A stretch of 64,000 nucleotides of DNA from Ferruginibacter sp. (lineage in GTDB: Bacteria; Bacteroidota; Bacteroidia; Chitinophagales; Chitinophagaceae), in assembly GCA_028288705.1 (NCBI GenBank), contig JAQBNH010000007.1:124001-188000 (forward strand). Reading direction: 5' to 3'. Position numbers and translations under genes: made by a program. The notes under the pieces were generated by a model. It did no database searches and was not told the DNA's origin. It was given only the letters and a program-made list of their open reading frames with translations. Position 1 is the stretch's first letter; each line of letters starts with the position of its first letter. Below are positions 9,643 through 18,146 of the stretch, one piece after another.

Positions 9643-11001
9643 TTACAGGTCTTTTATTTCCTGTTTGAATTGATTACCGCGGTCCTCATAATTTTTAAAC
9701 AGATCAAAGCTGGCACATGCCGGACTCAATAGCACAACATCGCCTTTGTTTGCAAAATGAAATGCCGCCTGCACGGCTTCTTTAGCGTTCTCTGTATTTA
9801 CCATCAATGAAACAGTGTCACCAAACGCCTCATGAATTTTACGGTTATCGGTTCCCATGCAAACGATCGCCTTCACTTTTTCTTTTACCAACTCCTGCAG
9901 CAGGCTGTAATCATTTCCTTTATCAACACCACCTAAGATCAGGATCACCGGCTTGGTCATACTTTCCAGCGCAAACCAGGTACTGTTTACGTTGGTTGCC
10001 TTACTATCATTTACAAACTCAACACCACGCACTGTTCCGGCAGGCTCCATGCGATGTTCAAGGCTTTCGAATGTTTGTAATGCTTCGCGGATTTTATCCT
10101 TCCTGATATCTACTGCTGTAGCAGCCAGACTTGCAGCCATACTGTTATATTGATTGTGTTTTCCTTTAAGGGCGAAATCCTCAACGTTCATTTGCATTTC
10201 TTCGTTCTTCCATTTGAGGTGCATTTTAGCATTTGTCAAATAGGCTCCTTGTGGCAGTTGTTTGTTCATGGTGATCGGTGCTGCTTGTGATTGAATGGGA
10301 TAGTTAGTGATATATTTCATCGTCGTTTCATCATCCTGGCAATAAATAAATACATCACCCGGTAACTGATTCTCCGCTATTCTGAATTTGCTGTGTACAT
10401 AATTTTCGATCTTGTAGTCGTAACGATCGAGGTGATCTTCGGTGATGTTTGTCAACACCGCAACATCCGGACGAAAAGTTTTTATATCATCCAATTGAAA
10501 AGAACTGAGTTCCGCGACATACAGCGGCTTCGGGTCTTCTGCTACCTGTTTTGCGAATGAGTAACCAATATTTCCAACCATCGCGCAATCCTTGTCTGCA
10601 TGTTTGCAGATATGGTAGGTTAGTGCCGTGGTGGTTGTTTTACCATTGCTACCAGTGATCGCTATGATCTTGCTATTGCCGATAAAACGAAAAGCAAATT
10701 CTATCTCACTGATTACAGGAATATTTTTCGCCCTGATTTGTTGAATCAGTGTGCTTTTTTCCGGGATGCCCGGGCTTTTGATGACTTCATCAGCAGACAG
10801 GATTTTCTCTTCCGAATGATGTCCTTCTTCAAACGCAATTTGTTGAGCTGCCAGTTCTGCTTTGTAGCCTGCTGCGATCTTTCCGGCGTCGCTTACAAAA
10901 ACATCATAACCCTGTTGCTGCGCCAGCAAGGCTGCACCAACACCACTTTCCGCGGCTCCAAGTATGACGATCTTTGTTTTCAACAACTTGTTTTTAATCA
11001 A
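9643..11001 (-). CDS. murD: UDP-N-acetylmuramoylalanine--D-glutamate ligase
   Basis: Mur ligase adding D-glutamate to UDP-MurNAc-L-Ala. It has VILGAAESGVGAALLA at the N-terminus, the ATP loop AITGSNGKTTTTALTYH, VLTNITEDHLDRYD in the centre and LILGGVDKGNDY in the C-terminal domain. The reading frame has no ATG: a stop lies directly before the TTG at 11001, which gives LIKNKLLKTKIVILG. An upstream mini-ORF (ATG at 11026, stop at 10994) overlaps this TTG in another frame. Translation may therefore start by re-initiation, or the 5' end may carry a frameshift. See the triplicated element just upstream. Confidence 0.95.
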   Translation of the reverse strand: MIKNKLLKTKIVILGAAESGVGAALLAQQQGYDVFVSDAGKIAAGYKAELAAQQIAFEEGHHSEEKILSADEVIKSPGIPEKSTLIQQIRAKNIPVISEIEFAFRFIGNSKIIAITGSNGKTTTTALTYHICKHADKDCAMVGNIGYSFAKQVAEDPKPLYVAELSSFQLDDIKTFRPDVAVLTNITEDHLDRYDYKIENYVHSKFRIAENQLPGDVFIYCQDDETTMKYITNYPIQSQAAPITMNKQLPQGAYLTNAKMHLKWKNEEMQMNVEDFALKGKHNQYNSMAASLAATAVDIRKDKIREALQTFESLEHRMEPAGTVRGVEFVNDSKATNVNSTWFALESMTKPVILILGGVDKGNDYSLLQELVKEKVKAIVCMGTDNRKIHEAFGDTVSLMVNTENAKEAVQAAFHFANKGDVVLLSPACASFDLFKNYEDRGNQFKQEIKDL

Positions 11002-11010
11002 TTAAAATTT

Positions 11011-11167
11011 GGTCTTTCAACAGCATAGAATTAACAGCTATATAGATATCTGCTCAACGATACACTATCTAAAAAAAGTTTTTCAACAGCATTGAGTTTA
11101 ACAGGACGTCGGCTTCCCGGGCTCAGCTTAATAAAAATGGTTCTTCAACAGCATAGAATCTAACGGG
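11011..11167 (-). repeat. Triplicated 28-base element with three mini-ORFs in the mraY-murD gap
   Basis: Three copies lie at 11011-11038, 11078-11105 and 11139-11167. On the plus strand they share the core TTCAACAGCATAGA (identical in copies 1 and 3, one change in copy 2), followed by a (T)TTAAC-like end. Core-to-core distances are 66 and 62 bases. On the minus strand, the direction of transcription, each copy contains ATGCTGTTGAA and opens a tiny ORF: MLLKNHFY (11154-11128), MLLKNFF (11092-11069) and MLLKDQILID (11026-10994). The last one overlaps the murD start. The function is unknown; leader peptides or a repeated protein- or RNA-binding site are possible. Confidence 0.75.
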
Positions 11168-11259
11168 TCAATTTGGCTTCACAGACATCGGCTTTATCGA
11201 TGATTGAAAAACGTAGAAATAGTAGTGCATTTCCAGGTCGCGGTTTTCCAATAATCTCT

Positions 11260-12552
11260 TTACCGTAGCTTCAGTGTAACGATTGCCATCGCCACACATA
11301 ATATTGTAATGATCCAAAATCGAACTGCTATCTTACTTTCATGATATCCTAACTTCTGGTAATGGTGATGCAGCGGGCTCATTAAAAAGATCCGCCTGCC
11401 TTCTCCATATTTTCGTTTCGTGTATTTAAAATAACTTACCTGCAACATCACGCTCAGCAATTCCACAAAGAACACCAGGCAAAAAATTGGTATTAATAAT
11501 TCTTTTCTCACAATAATGGCCAGCGCCGCGATGATTCCTCCCAATGCCAAACTTCCTGTGTCTCCCATGAATACCTGCGCCGGATATGAATTATACCAGA
11601 GAAAACCGATGCACGCACCAACAAAAGCCGCGATGAAAACTGACAGCTCGCCAAGGTTGGGGATATACATGATGTTGAGGTATTCAGCGAATTTGATATT
11701 GCCACTTACATAAGCGAAAATGCCGAGACAGAGGCCGATGATCGCACTCACGCCCGTGGCCAGTCCATCGAGTCCATCCGTAATATTTGCCCCATTTGAT
11801 ACTGCAGTAACAATAAATATTACGATAAGGATATAAAGAATGTACGTGTACTTCTGCCAGCTTTCGGGTAAGAGTTTGGCATAATTAAATTCATGATCTT
11901 TCACAAAAGGAATAGTGGTAATCACAGTCTTTGCATCCACAAATATCCTTGTCTTCCCTTCCACCGTTACGGTATCAAAACCCGGGTGCGTCCTGCTTGC
12001 CTGCGGCATGGCGGCATCACTGCGTACCTCGCGTTTCACCACGACATTCTGGTTGAAATACAGCGTTGCGCCCACGATGATTCCCAACATAACCTGTCCG
12101 AAAATTTTGAAGCGCCCTGCTAATCCATCGCTATCAGATTTCTTGTAAGCGAGCCCGGACTCTTTAGCTTTTTTTCGTGAACGAATCTTTAAATAGTCAT
12201 CGATAAAACCAATCGCACCCAACCACACTGTGCATAACAACATGAGGCGCACATACACTTTATCGAGGTTTGCCAATAACAATGTTGGAATAAGAATCGC
12301 CAGGATGATGATGATACCACCCATCGTTGGCGTACCTTTTTTTTGTTGTTCACCTGCAAGACCAAGATCGCGAACAGTTTCACCCAATTGCTTTTTTTGC
12401 AGGAAGCGGATCAATTTTTTCCCATACACAGTTGTAATCACTAGCGACAATATCAGCGCCAGCAGCACCCGGAAGGTGATGAACTGGAAGAGGCCGCTTC
12501 CGGGGAAACGGAAATTCTCTTTTGTAAGCCAATCGAATAAGTGATACAACAT
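11260..12552 (-). CDS. mraY: Phospho-N-acetylmuramoyl-pentapeptide-transferase
   Basis: Polytopic membrane enzyme that transfers phospho-MurNAc-pentapeptide to undecaprenyl phosphate, making lipid I. Diagnostic motifs are GTPTMGGIIII, the aspartate pair in GFIDDYLKI, NITDGLDGLATG, FMGDTGSLALGG and SPLHHHYQKLG near the end. It has 430 residues against about 360 in E. coli; the extra residues form a loop around positions 165-225 (the segment including VVKREVRSDAA), which is usual for Bacteroidota. It lies 36 bases after murE and is followed by the 258-base gap that holds the triplicated element. Confidence 0.97.
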   Translation of the reverse strand: MLYHLFDWLTKENFRFPGSGLFQFITFRVLLALILSLVITTVYGKKLIRFLQKKQLGETVRDLGLAGEQQKKGTPTMGGIIIILAILIPTLLLANLDKVYVRLMLLCTVWLGAIGFIDDYLKIRSRKKAKESGLAYKKSDSDGLAGRFKIFGQVMLGIIVGATLYFNQNVVVKREVRSDAAMPQASRTHPGFDTVTVEGKTRIFVDAKTVITTIPFVKDHEFNYAKLLPESWQKYTYILYILIVIFIVTAVSNGANITDGLDGLATGVSAIIGLCLGIFAYVSGNIKFAEYLNIMYIPNLGELSVFIAAFVGACIGFLWYNSYPAQVFMGDTGSLALGGIIAALAIIVRKELLIPIFCLVFFVELLSVMLQVSYFKYTKRKYGEGRRIFLMSPLHHHYQKLGYHESKIAVRFWIITILCVAMAIVTLKLR

Positions 12553-12588
12553 AAATTCTCTTTTCAGGCCTTAGCCTCGTCTACTTTT

Positions 12589-14049
12589 TTATTTATCCAG
12601 CAGTAAAAACATTTCGCGCAATACCTGCTTGTCATCAAAGTCATTCTTCACGCCATTTATTTCCTGGTATTTTTCATGACCCTTTCCTGCGATCAACACA
12701 ATATCTTCTTTCGCACTCAGGCTTACTGCCGTTTTAATCGCTTCGCGGCGATCGGCGATGCTGATGTATTTTTTTCTACCTAAAACAGGGACGCCCGCTT
12801 CCATATCTTTTAGTATCTCCATTGGATCTTCACGCCGCGGATTGTCTGACGTAAAAATTACTTTGTCGCTGTACTCGCAGGCCACTTCTGCCATGATCGG
12901 GCGCTTTGTTTTATCGCGGTTTCCGCCACATCCAACAACCGTGATGATCTTCTCGTTTCCCTGGCGTAAATTTTTAATCGTTGCCAATACATTCAACAAT
13001 GCATCAGGGGTATGCGCGTAATCAACAATGCCAACAACGCGCTCTTGTGCACTCATCATAAAGTCGAATCTTCCTTCCGCGCCATCCAGTCCGCTTAAGA
13101 TCCGAAGTAACTCTTCTTTATTTTCGCCCAGCAAAACCCCCGCTCCATAAACTGCTAAAAGGTTGTAAGCATTAAATTCACCAATCATTTTAAAATGAAC
13201 TTCCGTTTCATTCACCAGCATATGCAAACCCGCAAGGCTGTTATCCAGAATTTTTCCTTTAAAATCGGCCAACGTTTTTAAACTATAGAATTGCTTTTTA
13301 GCTTTTGTATTTTGTAACATCACCGCACCGCGTTTGTCATCAACATTACTGAGTGCGAAGGCTGTTGCCGGTAACTGATCGAAATACGATTTCTTTACGC
13401 GGATGTATTCGTCGAAGCTGTGATGATAATCCAGGTGATCATGAGTGATGTTGCTAAAAATTCCACCGGCAAAATGCAATCCTGCGAGCCGTTGTTGTGC
13501 GATCGCATGGCTGCTGCATTCCATGAACACGTAATCGCACCCCGCGTTCACCATTTGTTGCAACAAGCCATTCAGGCTAATGGCATCAGGTGTTGTATGA
13601 GTGGACGGGTAAACTTTATCCCCGATCTGGTATTGCACCGTACTGATTAAACCACAGGCATATCCTAAGCCGGAAAATAATTTGAACAATAAAGTCGCTA
13701 TAGTCGTTTTGCCGTTCGTACCCGTTACACCTACCAGCTTCATTTTTGAAGAAGGTTCGCCATAAAAGTTATGGGAAATAAATCCAGCGGCTGCAGCACT
13801 ATCATCAACCTGGATATAGGTAATTTGGTTTGCAATAGTTTCAGGTAAAATTTCACATACGATTGCCACGGCACCATTAGCGATAGCTGCTTCAATATGA
13901 TCATGGCCATCCGTGGTTGTACCTTTAACCGCGATAAAACAATCGCCCGCTTGTATCAAACGCGAATCCAATTGCAATCCATTGATCGCAATTGCGGTAT
14001 TGCCTTTTACAGCAACGATTCGTGTTTTATATAACAGGTCTTGCAGCAT
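12589..14049 (-). CDS. murE: UDP-N-acetylmuramoyl-tripeptide synthetase MurE (probably meso-DAP type)
   Basis: Mur ligase that adds the third amino acid of the peptidoglycan stem. It has the ATP loop GVTGTNGKTTIATLL, THDHLDYHHSF and the C-terminal FTSDNPRREDP. The DNPR motif is the signature of enzymes that use meso-diaminopimelate rather than lysine. Length 486 residues, normal. It begins one base after the ftsI stop and is followed by mraY; murF, which usually sits between them in proteobacteria, is absent here. Confidence 0.97.
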   Translation of the reverse strand: MLQDLLYKTRIVAVKGNTAIAINGLQLDSRLIQAGDCFIAVKGTTTDGHDHIEAAIANGAVAIVCEILPETIANQITYIQVDDSAAAAGFISHNFYGEPSSKMKLVGVTGTNGKTTIATLLFKLFSGLGYACGLISTVQYQIGDKVYPSTHTTPDAISLNGLLQQMVNAGCDYVFMECSSHAIAQQRLAGLHFAGGIFSNITHDHLDYHHSFDEYIRVKKSYFDQLPATAFALSNVDDKRGAVMLQNTKAKKQFYSLKTLADFKGKILDNSLAGLHMLVNETEVHFKMIGEFNAYNLLAVYGAGVLLGENKEELLRILSGLDGAEGRFDFMMSAQERVVGIVDYAHTPDALLNVLATIKNLRQGNEKIITVVGCGGNRDKTKRPIMAEVACEYSDKVIFTSDNPRREDPMEILKDMEAGVPVLGRKKYISIADRREAIKTAVSLSAKEDIVLIAGKGHEKYQEINGVKNDFDDKQVLREMFLLLDK

Positions 14050-14050
14050 A

Positions 14051-16177
14051 TTAATTAAGCAACAATGATATTTTTTCGCCTTTATTAAAATTTGTTCCCG
14101 CCAGCAGGCTCTGGTTGATCACTTTACCACGGCCAGACACGGCTATCTTCAAACCTTTATTTTCCAATAAGTACACCGCATCTTTCAACCCCATTCCAAT
14201 AACATTTGGCGTTACGAAACCTGGCTGAGTTGTATTAGAAGGGCTGTTCAAACTGGCGACATTATTCGACATTTCCATCAGGCGCCAAACGCCCGTTGTT
14301 GCAGAATCTTTATACGTGATATTCATGTAACTGAAGATCGCACGCAGGTCAGTTTCTTTGCCGAGGGCATTGCTCATCGATGTATCTGCAGTAGTATTCA
14401 CGGCGAAGTTGCTGTTGCTGAGATAACGACCGTAGATCCGATCACTGATCTCTTTAAATACGGTACCGGAAACATCCGCACCATAAATCAATTTTGATTC
14501 ATTACTGTTTTGAATCACCACAGCCATCGTATATTTTGGATTGTCTGCAGGAAAATAGCCCATGAAAGAAGCCTGGTAGATCTTATTGCCTTTGTTATAA
14601 CCTTTGTTATTTAAGGCCGTAACTGCAGTGCCCGTTTTACCCGCGATGGCGTAAGCAGAGTCAAATAATATCTTATGCCCGGTTCCATGCAAACTATCCA
14701 CAACTGCGCGCAAACATTCTTTTACCTGGAACAAGGTTTCGTCGCTGCAAATTTTTTCAACCAATACCTGCGGCTGAATTTTTTTAATATCAATTCCGTA
14801 ATCGCGAACAGCGCTCACAAGGTAGGGACGCATCATCCGGCCATTGTTGGCAACAGCATTGTATAATGTCAGCAAGTGCAAAGGCGTTACTAATTCTTCA
14901 TAGCCATGGGCCATGTACGGAATCGTCGTTTTAGACCAGCTGCGGTTTGTCGGCTTCTTGATCGTTGTCTTCGCAGAAGCTGCAACAATATCAACACCGG
15001 TCAGCGTGTCTAACCGGTATTTGTGCAGGTGATCAATAAATTTCATCGGCTGCGCGCCGTAATATTGATTGGCCAGTTTTGCAAACGCGACGTTACTGCT
15101 TCGCAGGAATGCATCTTTCACCGTGATATTACCTGCACCAAGATGCGAATCTTTAATTCGCAACCCCGAAAACGAGATAGAACCACCTTCACAATCCACA
15201 ATAGAATTCATCGTGATATATTTATCTTCTATCAGGCTCATAAGCGTCGCCAGTTTGAAAACCGAACCAGGTTCAGTAGCCTTACCAATTCCGTAATTCA
15301 AATCTTCGAGGTAAGTGCCATCGGGTTGTTTTCCCAGGTTAGCGATCGCTTTGATCTTACCCGTTGCAGTTTCCATGAGGATCGCCGTTCCATGAAGGGA
15401 GTTATTGCCCACCATCATTTTCATCAGGGCATTTTCTGCAACATCCTGCATGTAAGTATCCAGGGTTGTTACGATATCTTTCCCGTTAACAGGATCGAGC
15501 TCGGAACCTTCAACAGGCATGTAAGTTCCTGCAGAATAACGCATCAAACGCTGGCCGGTCGTGCCTTTCAACAGGCTGTCGTAAGTTAACTCCAGACCAA
15601 CATTCTTTGTAGAATCCAGTCTTGATAAACCAATCGTACGATTCGCCAGCAATACATAAGGGTTAATTCTTTTATCCCGCGGATCGATGATAAACCCACT
15701 TTTGTTACGCCCTAAACGAACCAAGGGAAAATTGCGCAACTGGCGGAATTCTTCAAACGAAATTTTCTTTTTCAGGGAATAGTAGCGATTTTTATCGCGG
15801 TAGGCTTCCTGCAGATTTTTTCGATACTCGCCCATGGTTTTATCCTGGAAAAGATTGGCCAGGCTCAGGCTGAGAGAATCAAGGTTATCTTTAAAACGTT
15901 TGCCTTGCTTTTCGCGAAGACCATCAGCGGCGAAATCGATGTATACGTCGAAGATCGGAACTGATGTACTCAGCATATTACCGTCTTCACTGTAAATGCT
16001 ACCGCGTTCTGCATCGATCGGCAGATATTTAAGGTGAAGACTTTCGCCCATACCTTTCCAAAAACTTCCCTGTACCTGCTGAATATAGATTGCACGGCCC
16101 AGAACAAACACACCCAGCAATACGATGCCAAGAAAGCAAACGTACACCCGCCATAGTATGTCTTTTTTTATTTCCAC
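14051..16177 (-). CDS. ftsI: Septal peptidoglycan transpeptidase (class B PBP, FtsI/PBP3) with PASTA domain
   Basis: Periplasmic D,D-transpeptidase that cross-links septal peptidoglycan as partner of FtsW. It has one N-terminal membrane helix (about residues 11-30) and a pedestal with ERGSIYSEDGNMLS. The transpeptidase domain carries the catalytic S305-x-x-K308 (PGSVFK), an SSN motif (LRSSNVAF) and KTG (AGKTGTA). The last 60 or so residues (TPNVIGMGLKDAVYLLENKGLK) form a PASTA domain, normal in Bacteroidota. The start is GTG at 16177; 708 residues. Confidence 0.97.
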   Translation of the reverse strand: MEIKKDILWRVYVCFLGIVLLGVFVLGRAIYIQQVQGSFWKGMGESLHLKYLPIDAERGSIYSEDGNMLSTSVPIFDVYIDFAADGLREKQGKRFKDNLDSLSLSLANLFQDKTMGEYRKNLQEAYRDKNRYYSLKKKISFEEFRQLRNFPLVRLGRNKSGFIIDPRDKRINPYVLLANRTIGLSRLDSTKNVGLELTYDSLLKGTTGQRLMRYSAGTYMPVEGSELDPVNGKDIVTTLDTYMQDVAENALMKMMVGNNSLHGTAILMETATGKIKAIANLGKQPDGTYLEDLNYGIGKATEPGSVFKLATLMSLIEDKYITMNSIVDCEGGSISFSGLRIKDSHLGAGNITVKDAFLRSSNVAFAKLANQYYGAQPMKFIDHLHKYRLDTLTGVDIVAASAKTTIKKPTNRSWSKTTIPYMAHGYEELVTPLHLLTLYNAVANNGRMMRPYLVSAVRDYGIDIKKIQPQVLVEKICSDETLFQVKECLRAVVDSLHGTGHKILFDSAYAIAGKTGTAVTALNNKGYNKGNKIYQASFMGYFPADNPKYTMAVVIQNSNESKLIYGADVSGTVFKEISDRIYGRYLSNSNFAVNTTADTSMSNALGKETDLRAIFSYMNITYKDSATTGVWRLMEMSNNVASLNSPSNTTQPGFVTPNVIGMGLKDAVYLLENKGLKIAVSGRGKVINQSLLAGTNFNKGEKISLLLN

Positions 16178-16200
16178 CTGAACGCTATATTTTAGTTGAC

Positions 16201-16536
16201 CTATTTTTTATTTCCTTCCAACACCACCGGCGGTAATTTTGGTTCCCGCAAACCCAATGGTTCTACGGCTTTCACCAATTCACTGGCCTTACTCCGAAAA
16301 ATCACATCCGCCTTAATCGTTTTGTATTCGTATTCGAGTTCCTTAATATTTTTTTCACTTGTGGAAATTTTCCTGATCAGTTTATCTGCATGATGACCGT
16401 TGTAGATATACAATACGGCCAGTCCTGCGAGAAAAAGAAAAAAGGGAATATTCCCAACGATCCATTTATAATTAAAGAATCTTTTCCAATCTGCCTTTGG
16501 TGCAGCCGCCACAATATTTTTTTCCTCTTCCTGCAT
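16201..16536 (-). CDS. FtsL-like bitopic division protein
   Basis: A small (111 residues) single-pass membrane protein between rsmH and ftsI, the position held by ftsL in dcw clusters. It has a charged cytoplasmic N-terminus, one helix (about residues 29-47, GNIPFFLFLAGLAVLYIY) and a periplasmic heptad-rich segment (KLIRKISTSEKNIKELEYEYKTI split over residues 53-75) predicted to form a coiled coil. The end (EPLGLREPKLPPVVL) matches the Leu-Pro-x-Pro-Pro tail common in Bacteroidota FtsL-like proteins. Sequence identity to proteobacterial FtsL is very low, so the call rests on topology and position. Confidence 0.8.
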   Translation of the reverse strand: MQEEEKNIVAAAPKADWKRFFNYKWIVGNIPFFLFLAGLAVLYIYNGHHADKLIRKISTSEKNIKELEYEYKTIKADVIFRSKASELVKAVEPLGLREPKLPPVVLEGNKK

Positions 16537-17484
16537 TTATTTTTTTTCAGCGATCCGCAATTTTGCGCTCCTGGAACGCGGGTTATCTTTTAATTCTTTG
16601 TCCGCAGCTATTACCGGTTTTTTACTGATGATCAGTAAGGGGCTTTCCGGCTTGCGGCCAAATACATCGTCATTTTCTTCAGTCTCAAAATCTCCCTGCT
16701 TAAAAAAATTCTTCACCAACCTGTCTTCTAAAGAATGAAAGCTGATGATCGCGATCCGCCCGCATGGTTTAAGGGAAGCTACCGACTGGCTCAACATCTC
16801 CTGTAACGCGCCCATCTCATCATTCACCTGGATGCGCAAAGCCTGGAACACCTGCGCGAAATATTTATTGGGGTTCCCTTTTACTACATGCTGCAATGCC
16901 TGTTTAAAACGACTGATAGTTTTTAACGGTGACAATTGACGCTGTGTTATGATTGTTTTCGCGAGTGTTTTTGCATTTGTTACTTCGCCGTAGCGTTCAA
17001 ACATTTTGTGCAATTCCTGTTCTGTGGATGTTTGCAACACCTGCGCAGCAGTGATCGGCTGGCGGTGGTCCATCCGCATATCCAATGTTGCATCAAACCT
17101 TGTCGAAAACCCGCGTTCCGGCTCGTCAAACTGGTGACTTGAAACCCCAAGATCTGCGAGGATTCCATCCACCATTGGATATTTGTGCAGGCGTAAAAAA
17201 CGCTGCAGGTGCCGGAAGTTCTGTGCGACGAAAATGATCCGGTCGTCATCAGGAACATTTTTCTTCGCCGCTTCATCCTGGTCGAATACGATCAGTTTTC
17301 CTGCCGGGCCCAGCCTGGACAGGATCAATTTACTATGCCCGCCACCGCCGAACGTACAATCCACATAAACCCCATCAGGCTTAATGTTGAGTGCATCTAC
17401 TGCTTCGGTGAGTAACACCGGAATATGATAATCGCCTGGTTGAGCCGTATGGTCAGTGCCTGCTATTTTGTTTGCATCGCCCAT
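16537..17484 (-). CDS. rsmH: 16S rRNA (cytosine1402-N4)-methyltransferase
   Basis: SAM-dependent methyltransferase (formerly MraW) that N4-methylates C1402 in the ribosomal P site. Motifs include HIPVLLTEAVDAL, DCTFGGGGHSKLIL (SAM loop), ILADLGVSSHQFD, RGFSTRFDATLDMRM and, near the end, IISFHSLEDRLVKNFF and PRSRSAKLRIAEK. The frame extends to a TTG at 17493, but ATG at 17484 lies 5 bases after the mraZ stop and is preferred. That gives 315 residues, the usual size. Confidence 0.97.
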   Translation of the reverse strand: MGDANKIAGTDHTAQPGDYHIPVLLTEAVDALNIKPDGVYVDCTFGGGGHSKLILSRLGPAGKLIVFDQDEAAKKNVPDDDRIIFVAQNFRHLQRFLRLHKYPMVDGILADLGVSSHQFDEPERGFSTRFDATLDMRMDHRQPITAAQVLQTSTEQELHKMFERYGEVTNAKTLAKTIITQRQLSPLKTISRFKQALQHVVKGNPNKYFAQVFQALRIQVNDEMGALQEMLSQSVASLKPCGRIAIISFHSLEDRLVKNFFKQGDFETEENDDVFGRKPESPLLIISKKPVIAADKELKDNPRSRSAKLRIAEKK

Positions 17485-17489
17485 ATGGA

Positions 17490-17957
17490 TCAACTGTTCT
17501 GTTTATCAACCGGTTTATTCATGACCTCATTCGCCAGGCTGCTAAACGATTCCGGCGTGAATGATTCAAAGAACTGCTGGTATTTTGCTTTGTCCCAGAT
17601 TTCAATTTTATTTAATGCTGAGACGAGTACGATATCCTTGTCGAGGGACGCATGTTCCAAAAGGTTTTTCGGCAACAGGATCCTGCCTGCGCTGTCAACT
17701 TCCAATTGCGTAGCACCATTTAAAAAATAGCGGCGAAACTCTCTAACTTTGGGATCGAAATCGTTCAACTGGCTGATCTCGGAAAAGATCGGTTTCCAGC
17801 TTTGAAGGGGATATAGGGTCAAACACTTTTCAAAACCCCGGTTGATAACAAAGTGGGTAGCATCATCAACCGGCAGCTGGCGCTTCAGGCCCGCTGGCAA
17901 AAGAAAACGTCCTTTTGCATCGATTGTAGATTCGTATTCGCCCAAAAAGCTTATCAT
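17490..17957 (-). CDS. mraZ: Transcriptional regulator MraZ
   Basis: Ring-forming DNA-binding protein of the AbrB-like fold, first gene of the dcw cluster and in other bacteria its autoregulator. Two MraZ domains are visible: the first with FLGEYESTIDAKGRFLLPAG (residues 4-23) and the second with FLNGATQLEVDSAGRILLP, both carrying the DxxGR core. ATG at 17957 gives MISFLGEYE; a TTG one codon upstream is less likely. Three 10-bp repeats of the form known for MraZ operators lie 45-74 bases upstream. Confidence 0.96.
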   Translation of the reverse strand: MISFLGEYESTIDAKGRFLLPAGLKRQLPVDDATHFVINRGFEKCLTLYPLQSWKPIFSEISQLNDFDPKVREFRRYFLNGATQLEVDSAGRILLPKNLLEHASLDKDIVLVSALNKIEIWDKAKYQQFFESFTPESFSSLANEVMNKPVDKQNS

Positions 17958-18001
17958 CAAGTGGTATTAGTCGTGTTCTTAAGTAGTAATTCACACAAAA
18001 T

Positions 18002-18031
18002 AACACTTTTTCCCACTTTTTGACACTTTTT
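18002..18031 (-). promoter_or_regulatory. Three-repeat MraZ operator (MraZ box)
   Basis: On the minus strand the sequence reads AAAAAGTGTC, AAAAAGTGGG, AAAAAGTGTT: three direct repeats with a period of exactly 10 bp and an invariant AAAAAGTG core, 45 bases upstream of the mraZ ATG. Mollicute MraZ is known to bind repeated AAAGTG(T/G) boxes, and E. coli MraZ binds TGGG repeats spaced to a 10-bp period. The site is therefore expected to bind MraZ and autoregulate the dcw operon; that is inference. Confidence 0.8.
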
Positions 18032-18117
18032 TTGGAAAAGTTATTTTTCCACAAGCTCCAGTATGAGCACCACTATAGTTTTAAGGTTGATTTGGTCAGA
18101 TTCTAATGTGAATTGAA

Positions 18118-18146
18118 TGTGGAAAGCTGTGGATACCTGTGGATAG
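18118..18146 (-). repeat. Three 10-bp-spaced DnaA-box-like repeats before the dcw operon
   Basis: On the minus strand: CTATCCACA, GTATCCACA, CTTTCCACA, each separated by one base (period 10 bp), same orientation. The first two match the DnaA box TTATCCACA at 8 of 9 positions and the third at 7. An additional TTTTCCACA lies on the plus strand at 18045-18053. The array abuts the stop codon of the sensor kinase (18147). It may bind DnaA, or it may be a second MraZ-type array (TGTGG repeated every 10 bp on the plus strand). Confidence 0.6.

Noticed and set aside
11011-11167. CRISPR-like reading of the three spaced repeats near murD
   Set aside because: Only three imperfect copies, no cas genes, and each copy contains a start codon in the transcribed direction; a regulatory or leader-peptide reading fits better.
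15023-15589. 188-codon plus-strand ORF inside ftsI
   Set aside because: It is antisense to a complete, motif-rich ftsI. Its translation shows no recognisable domain, and its composition looks like an out-of-frame shadow.
18118-18146. CRISPR array interpretation of the 10-bp repeats
   Set aside because: Repeats are 9-10 bp with no unique spacers of 25-40 bases and no cas genes in the window.
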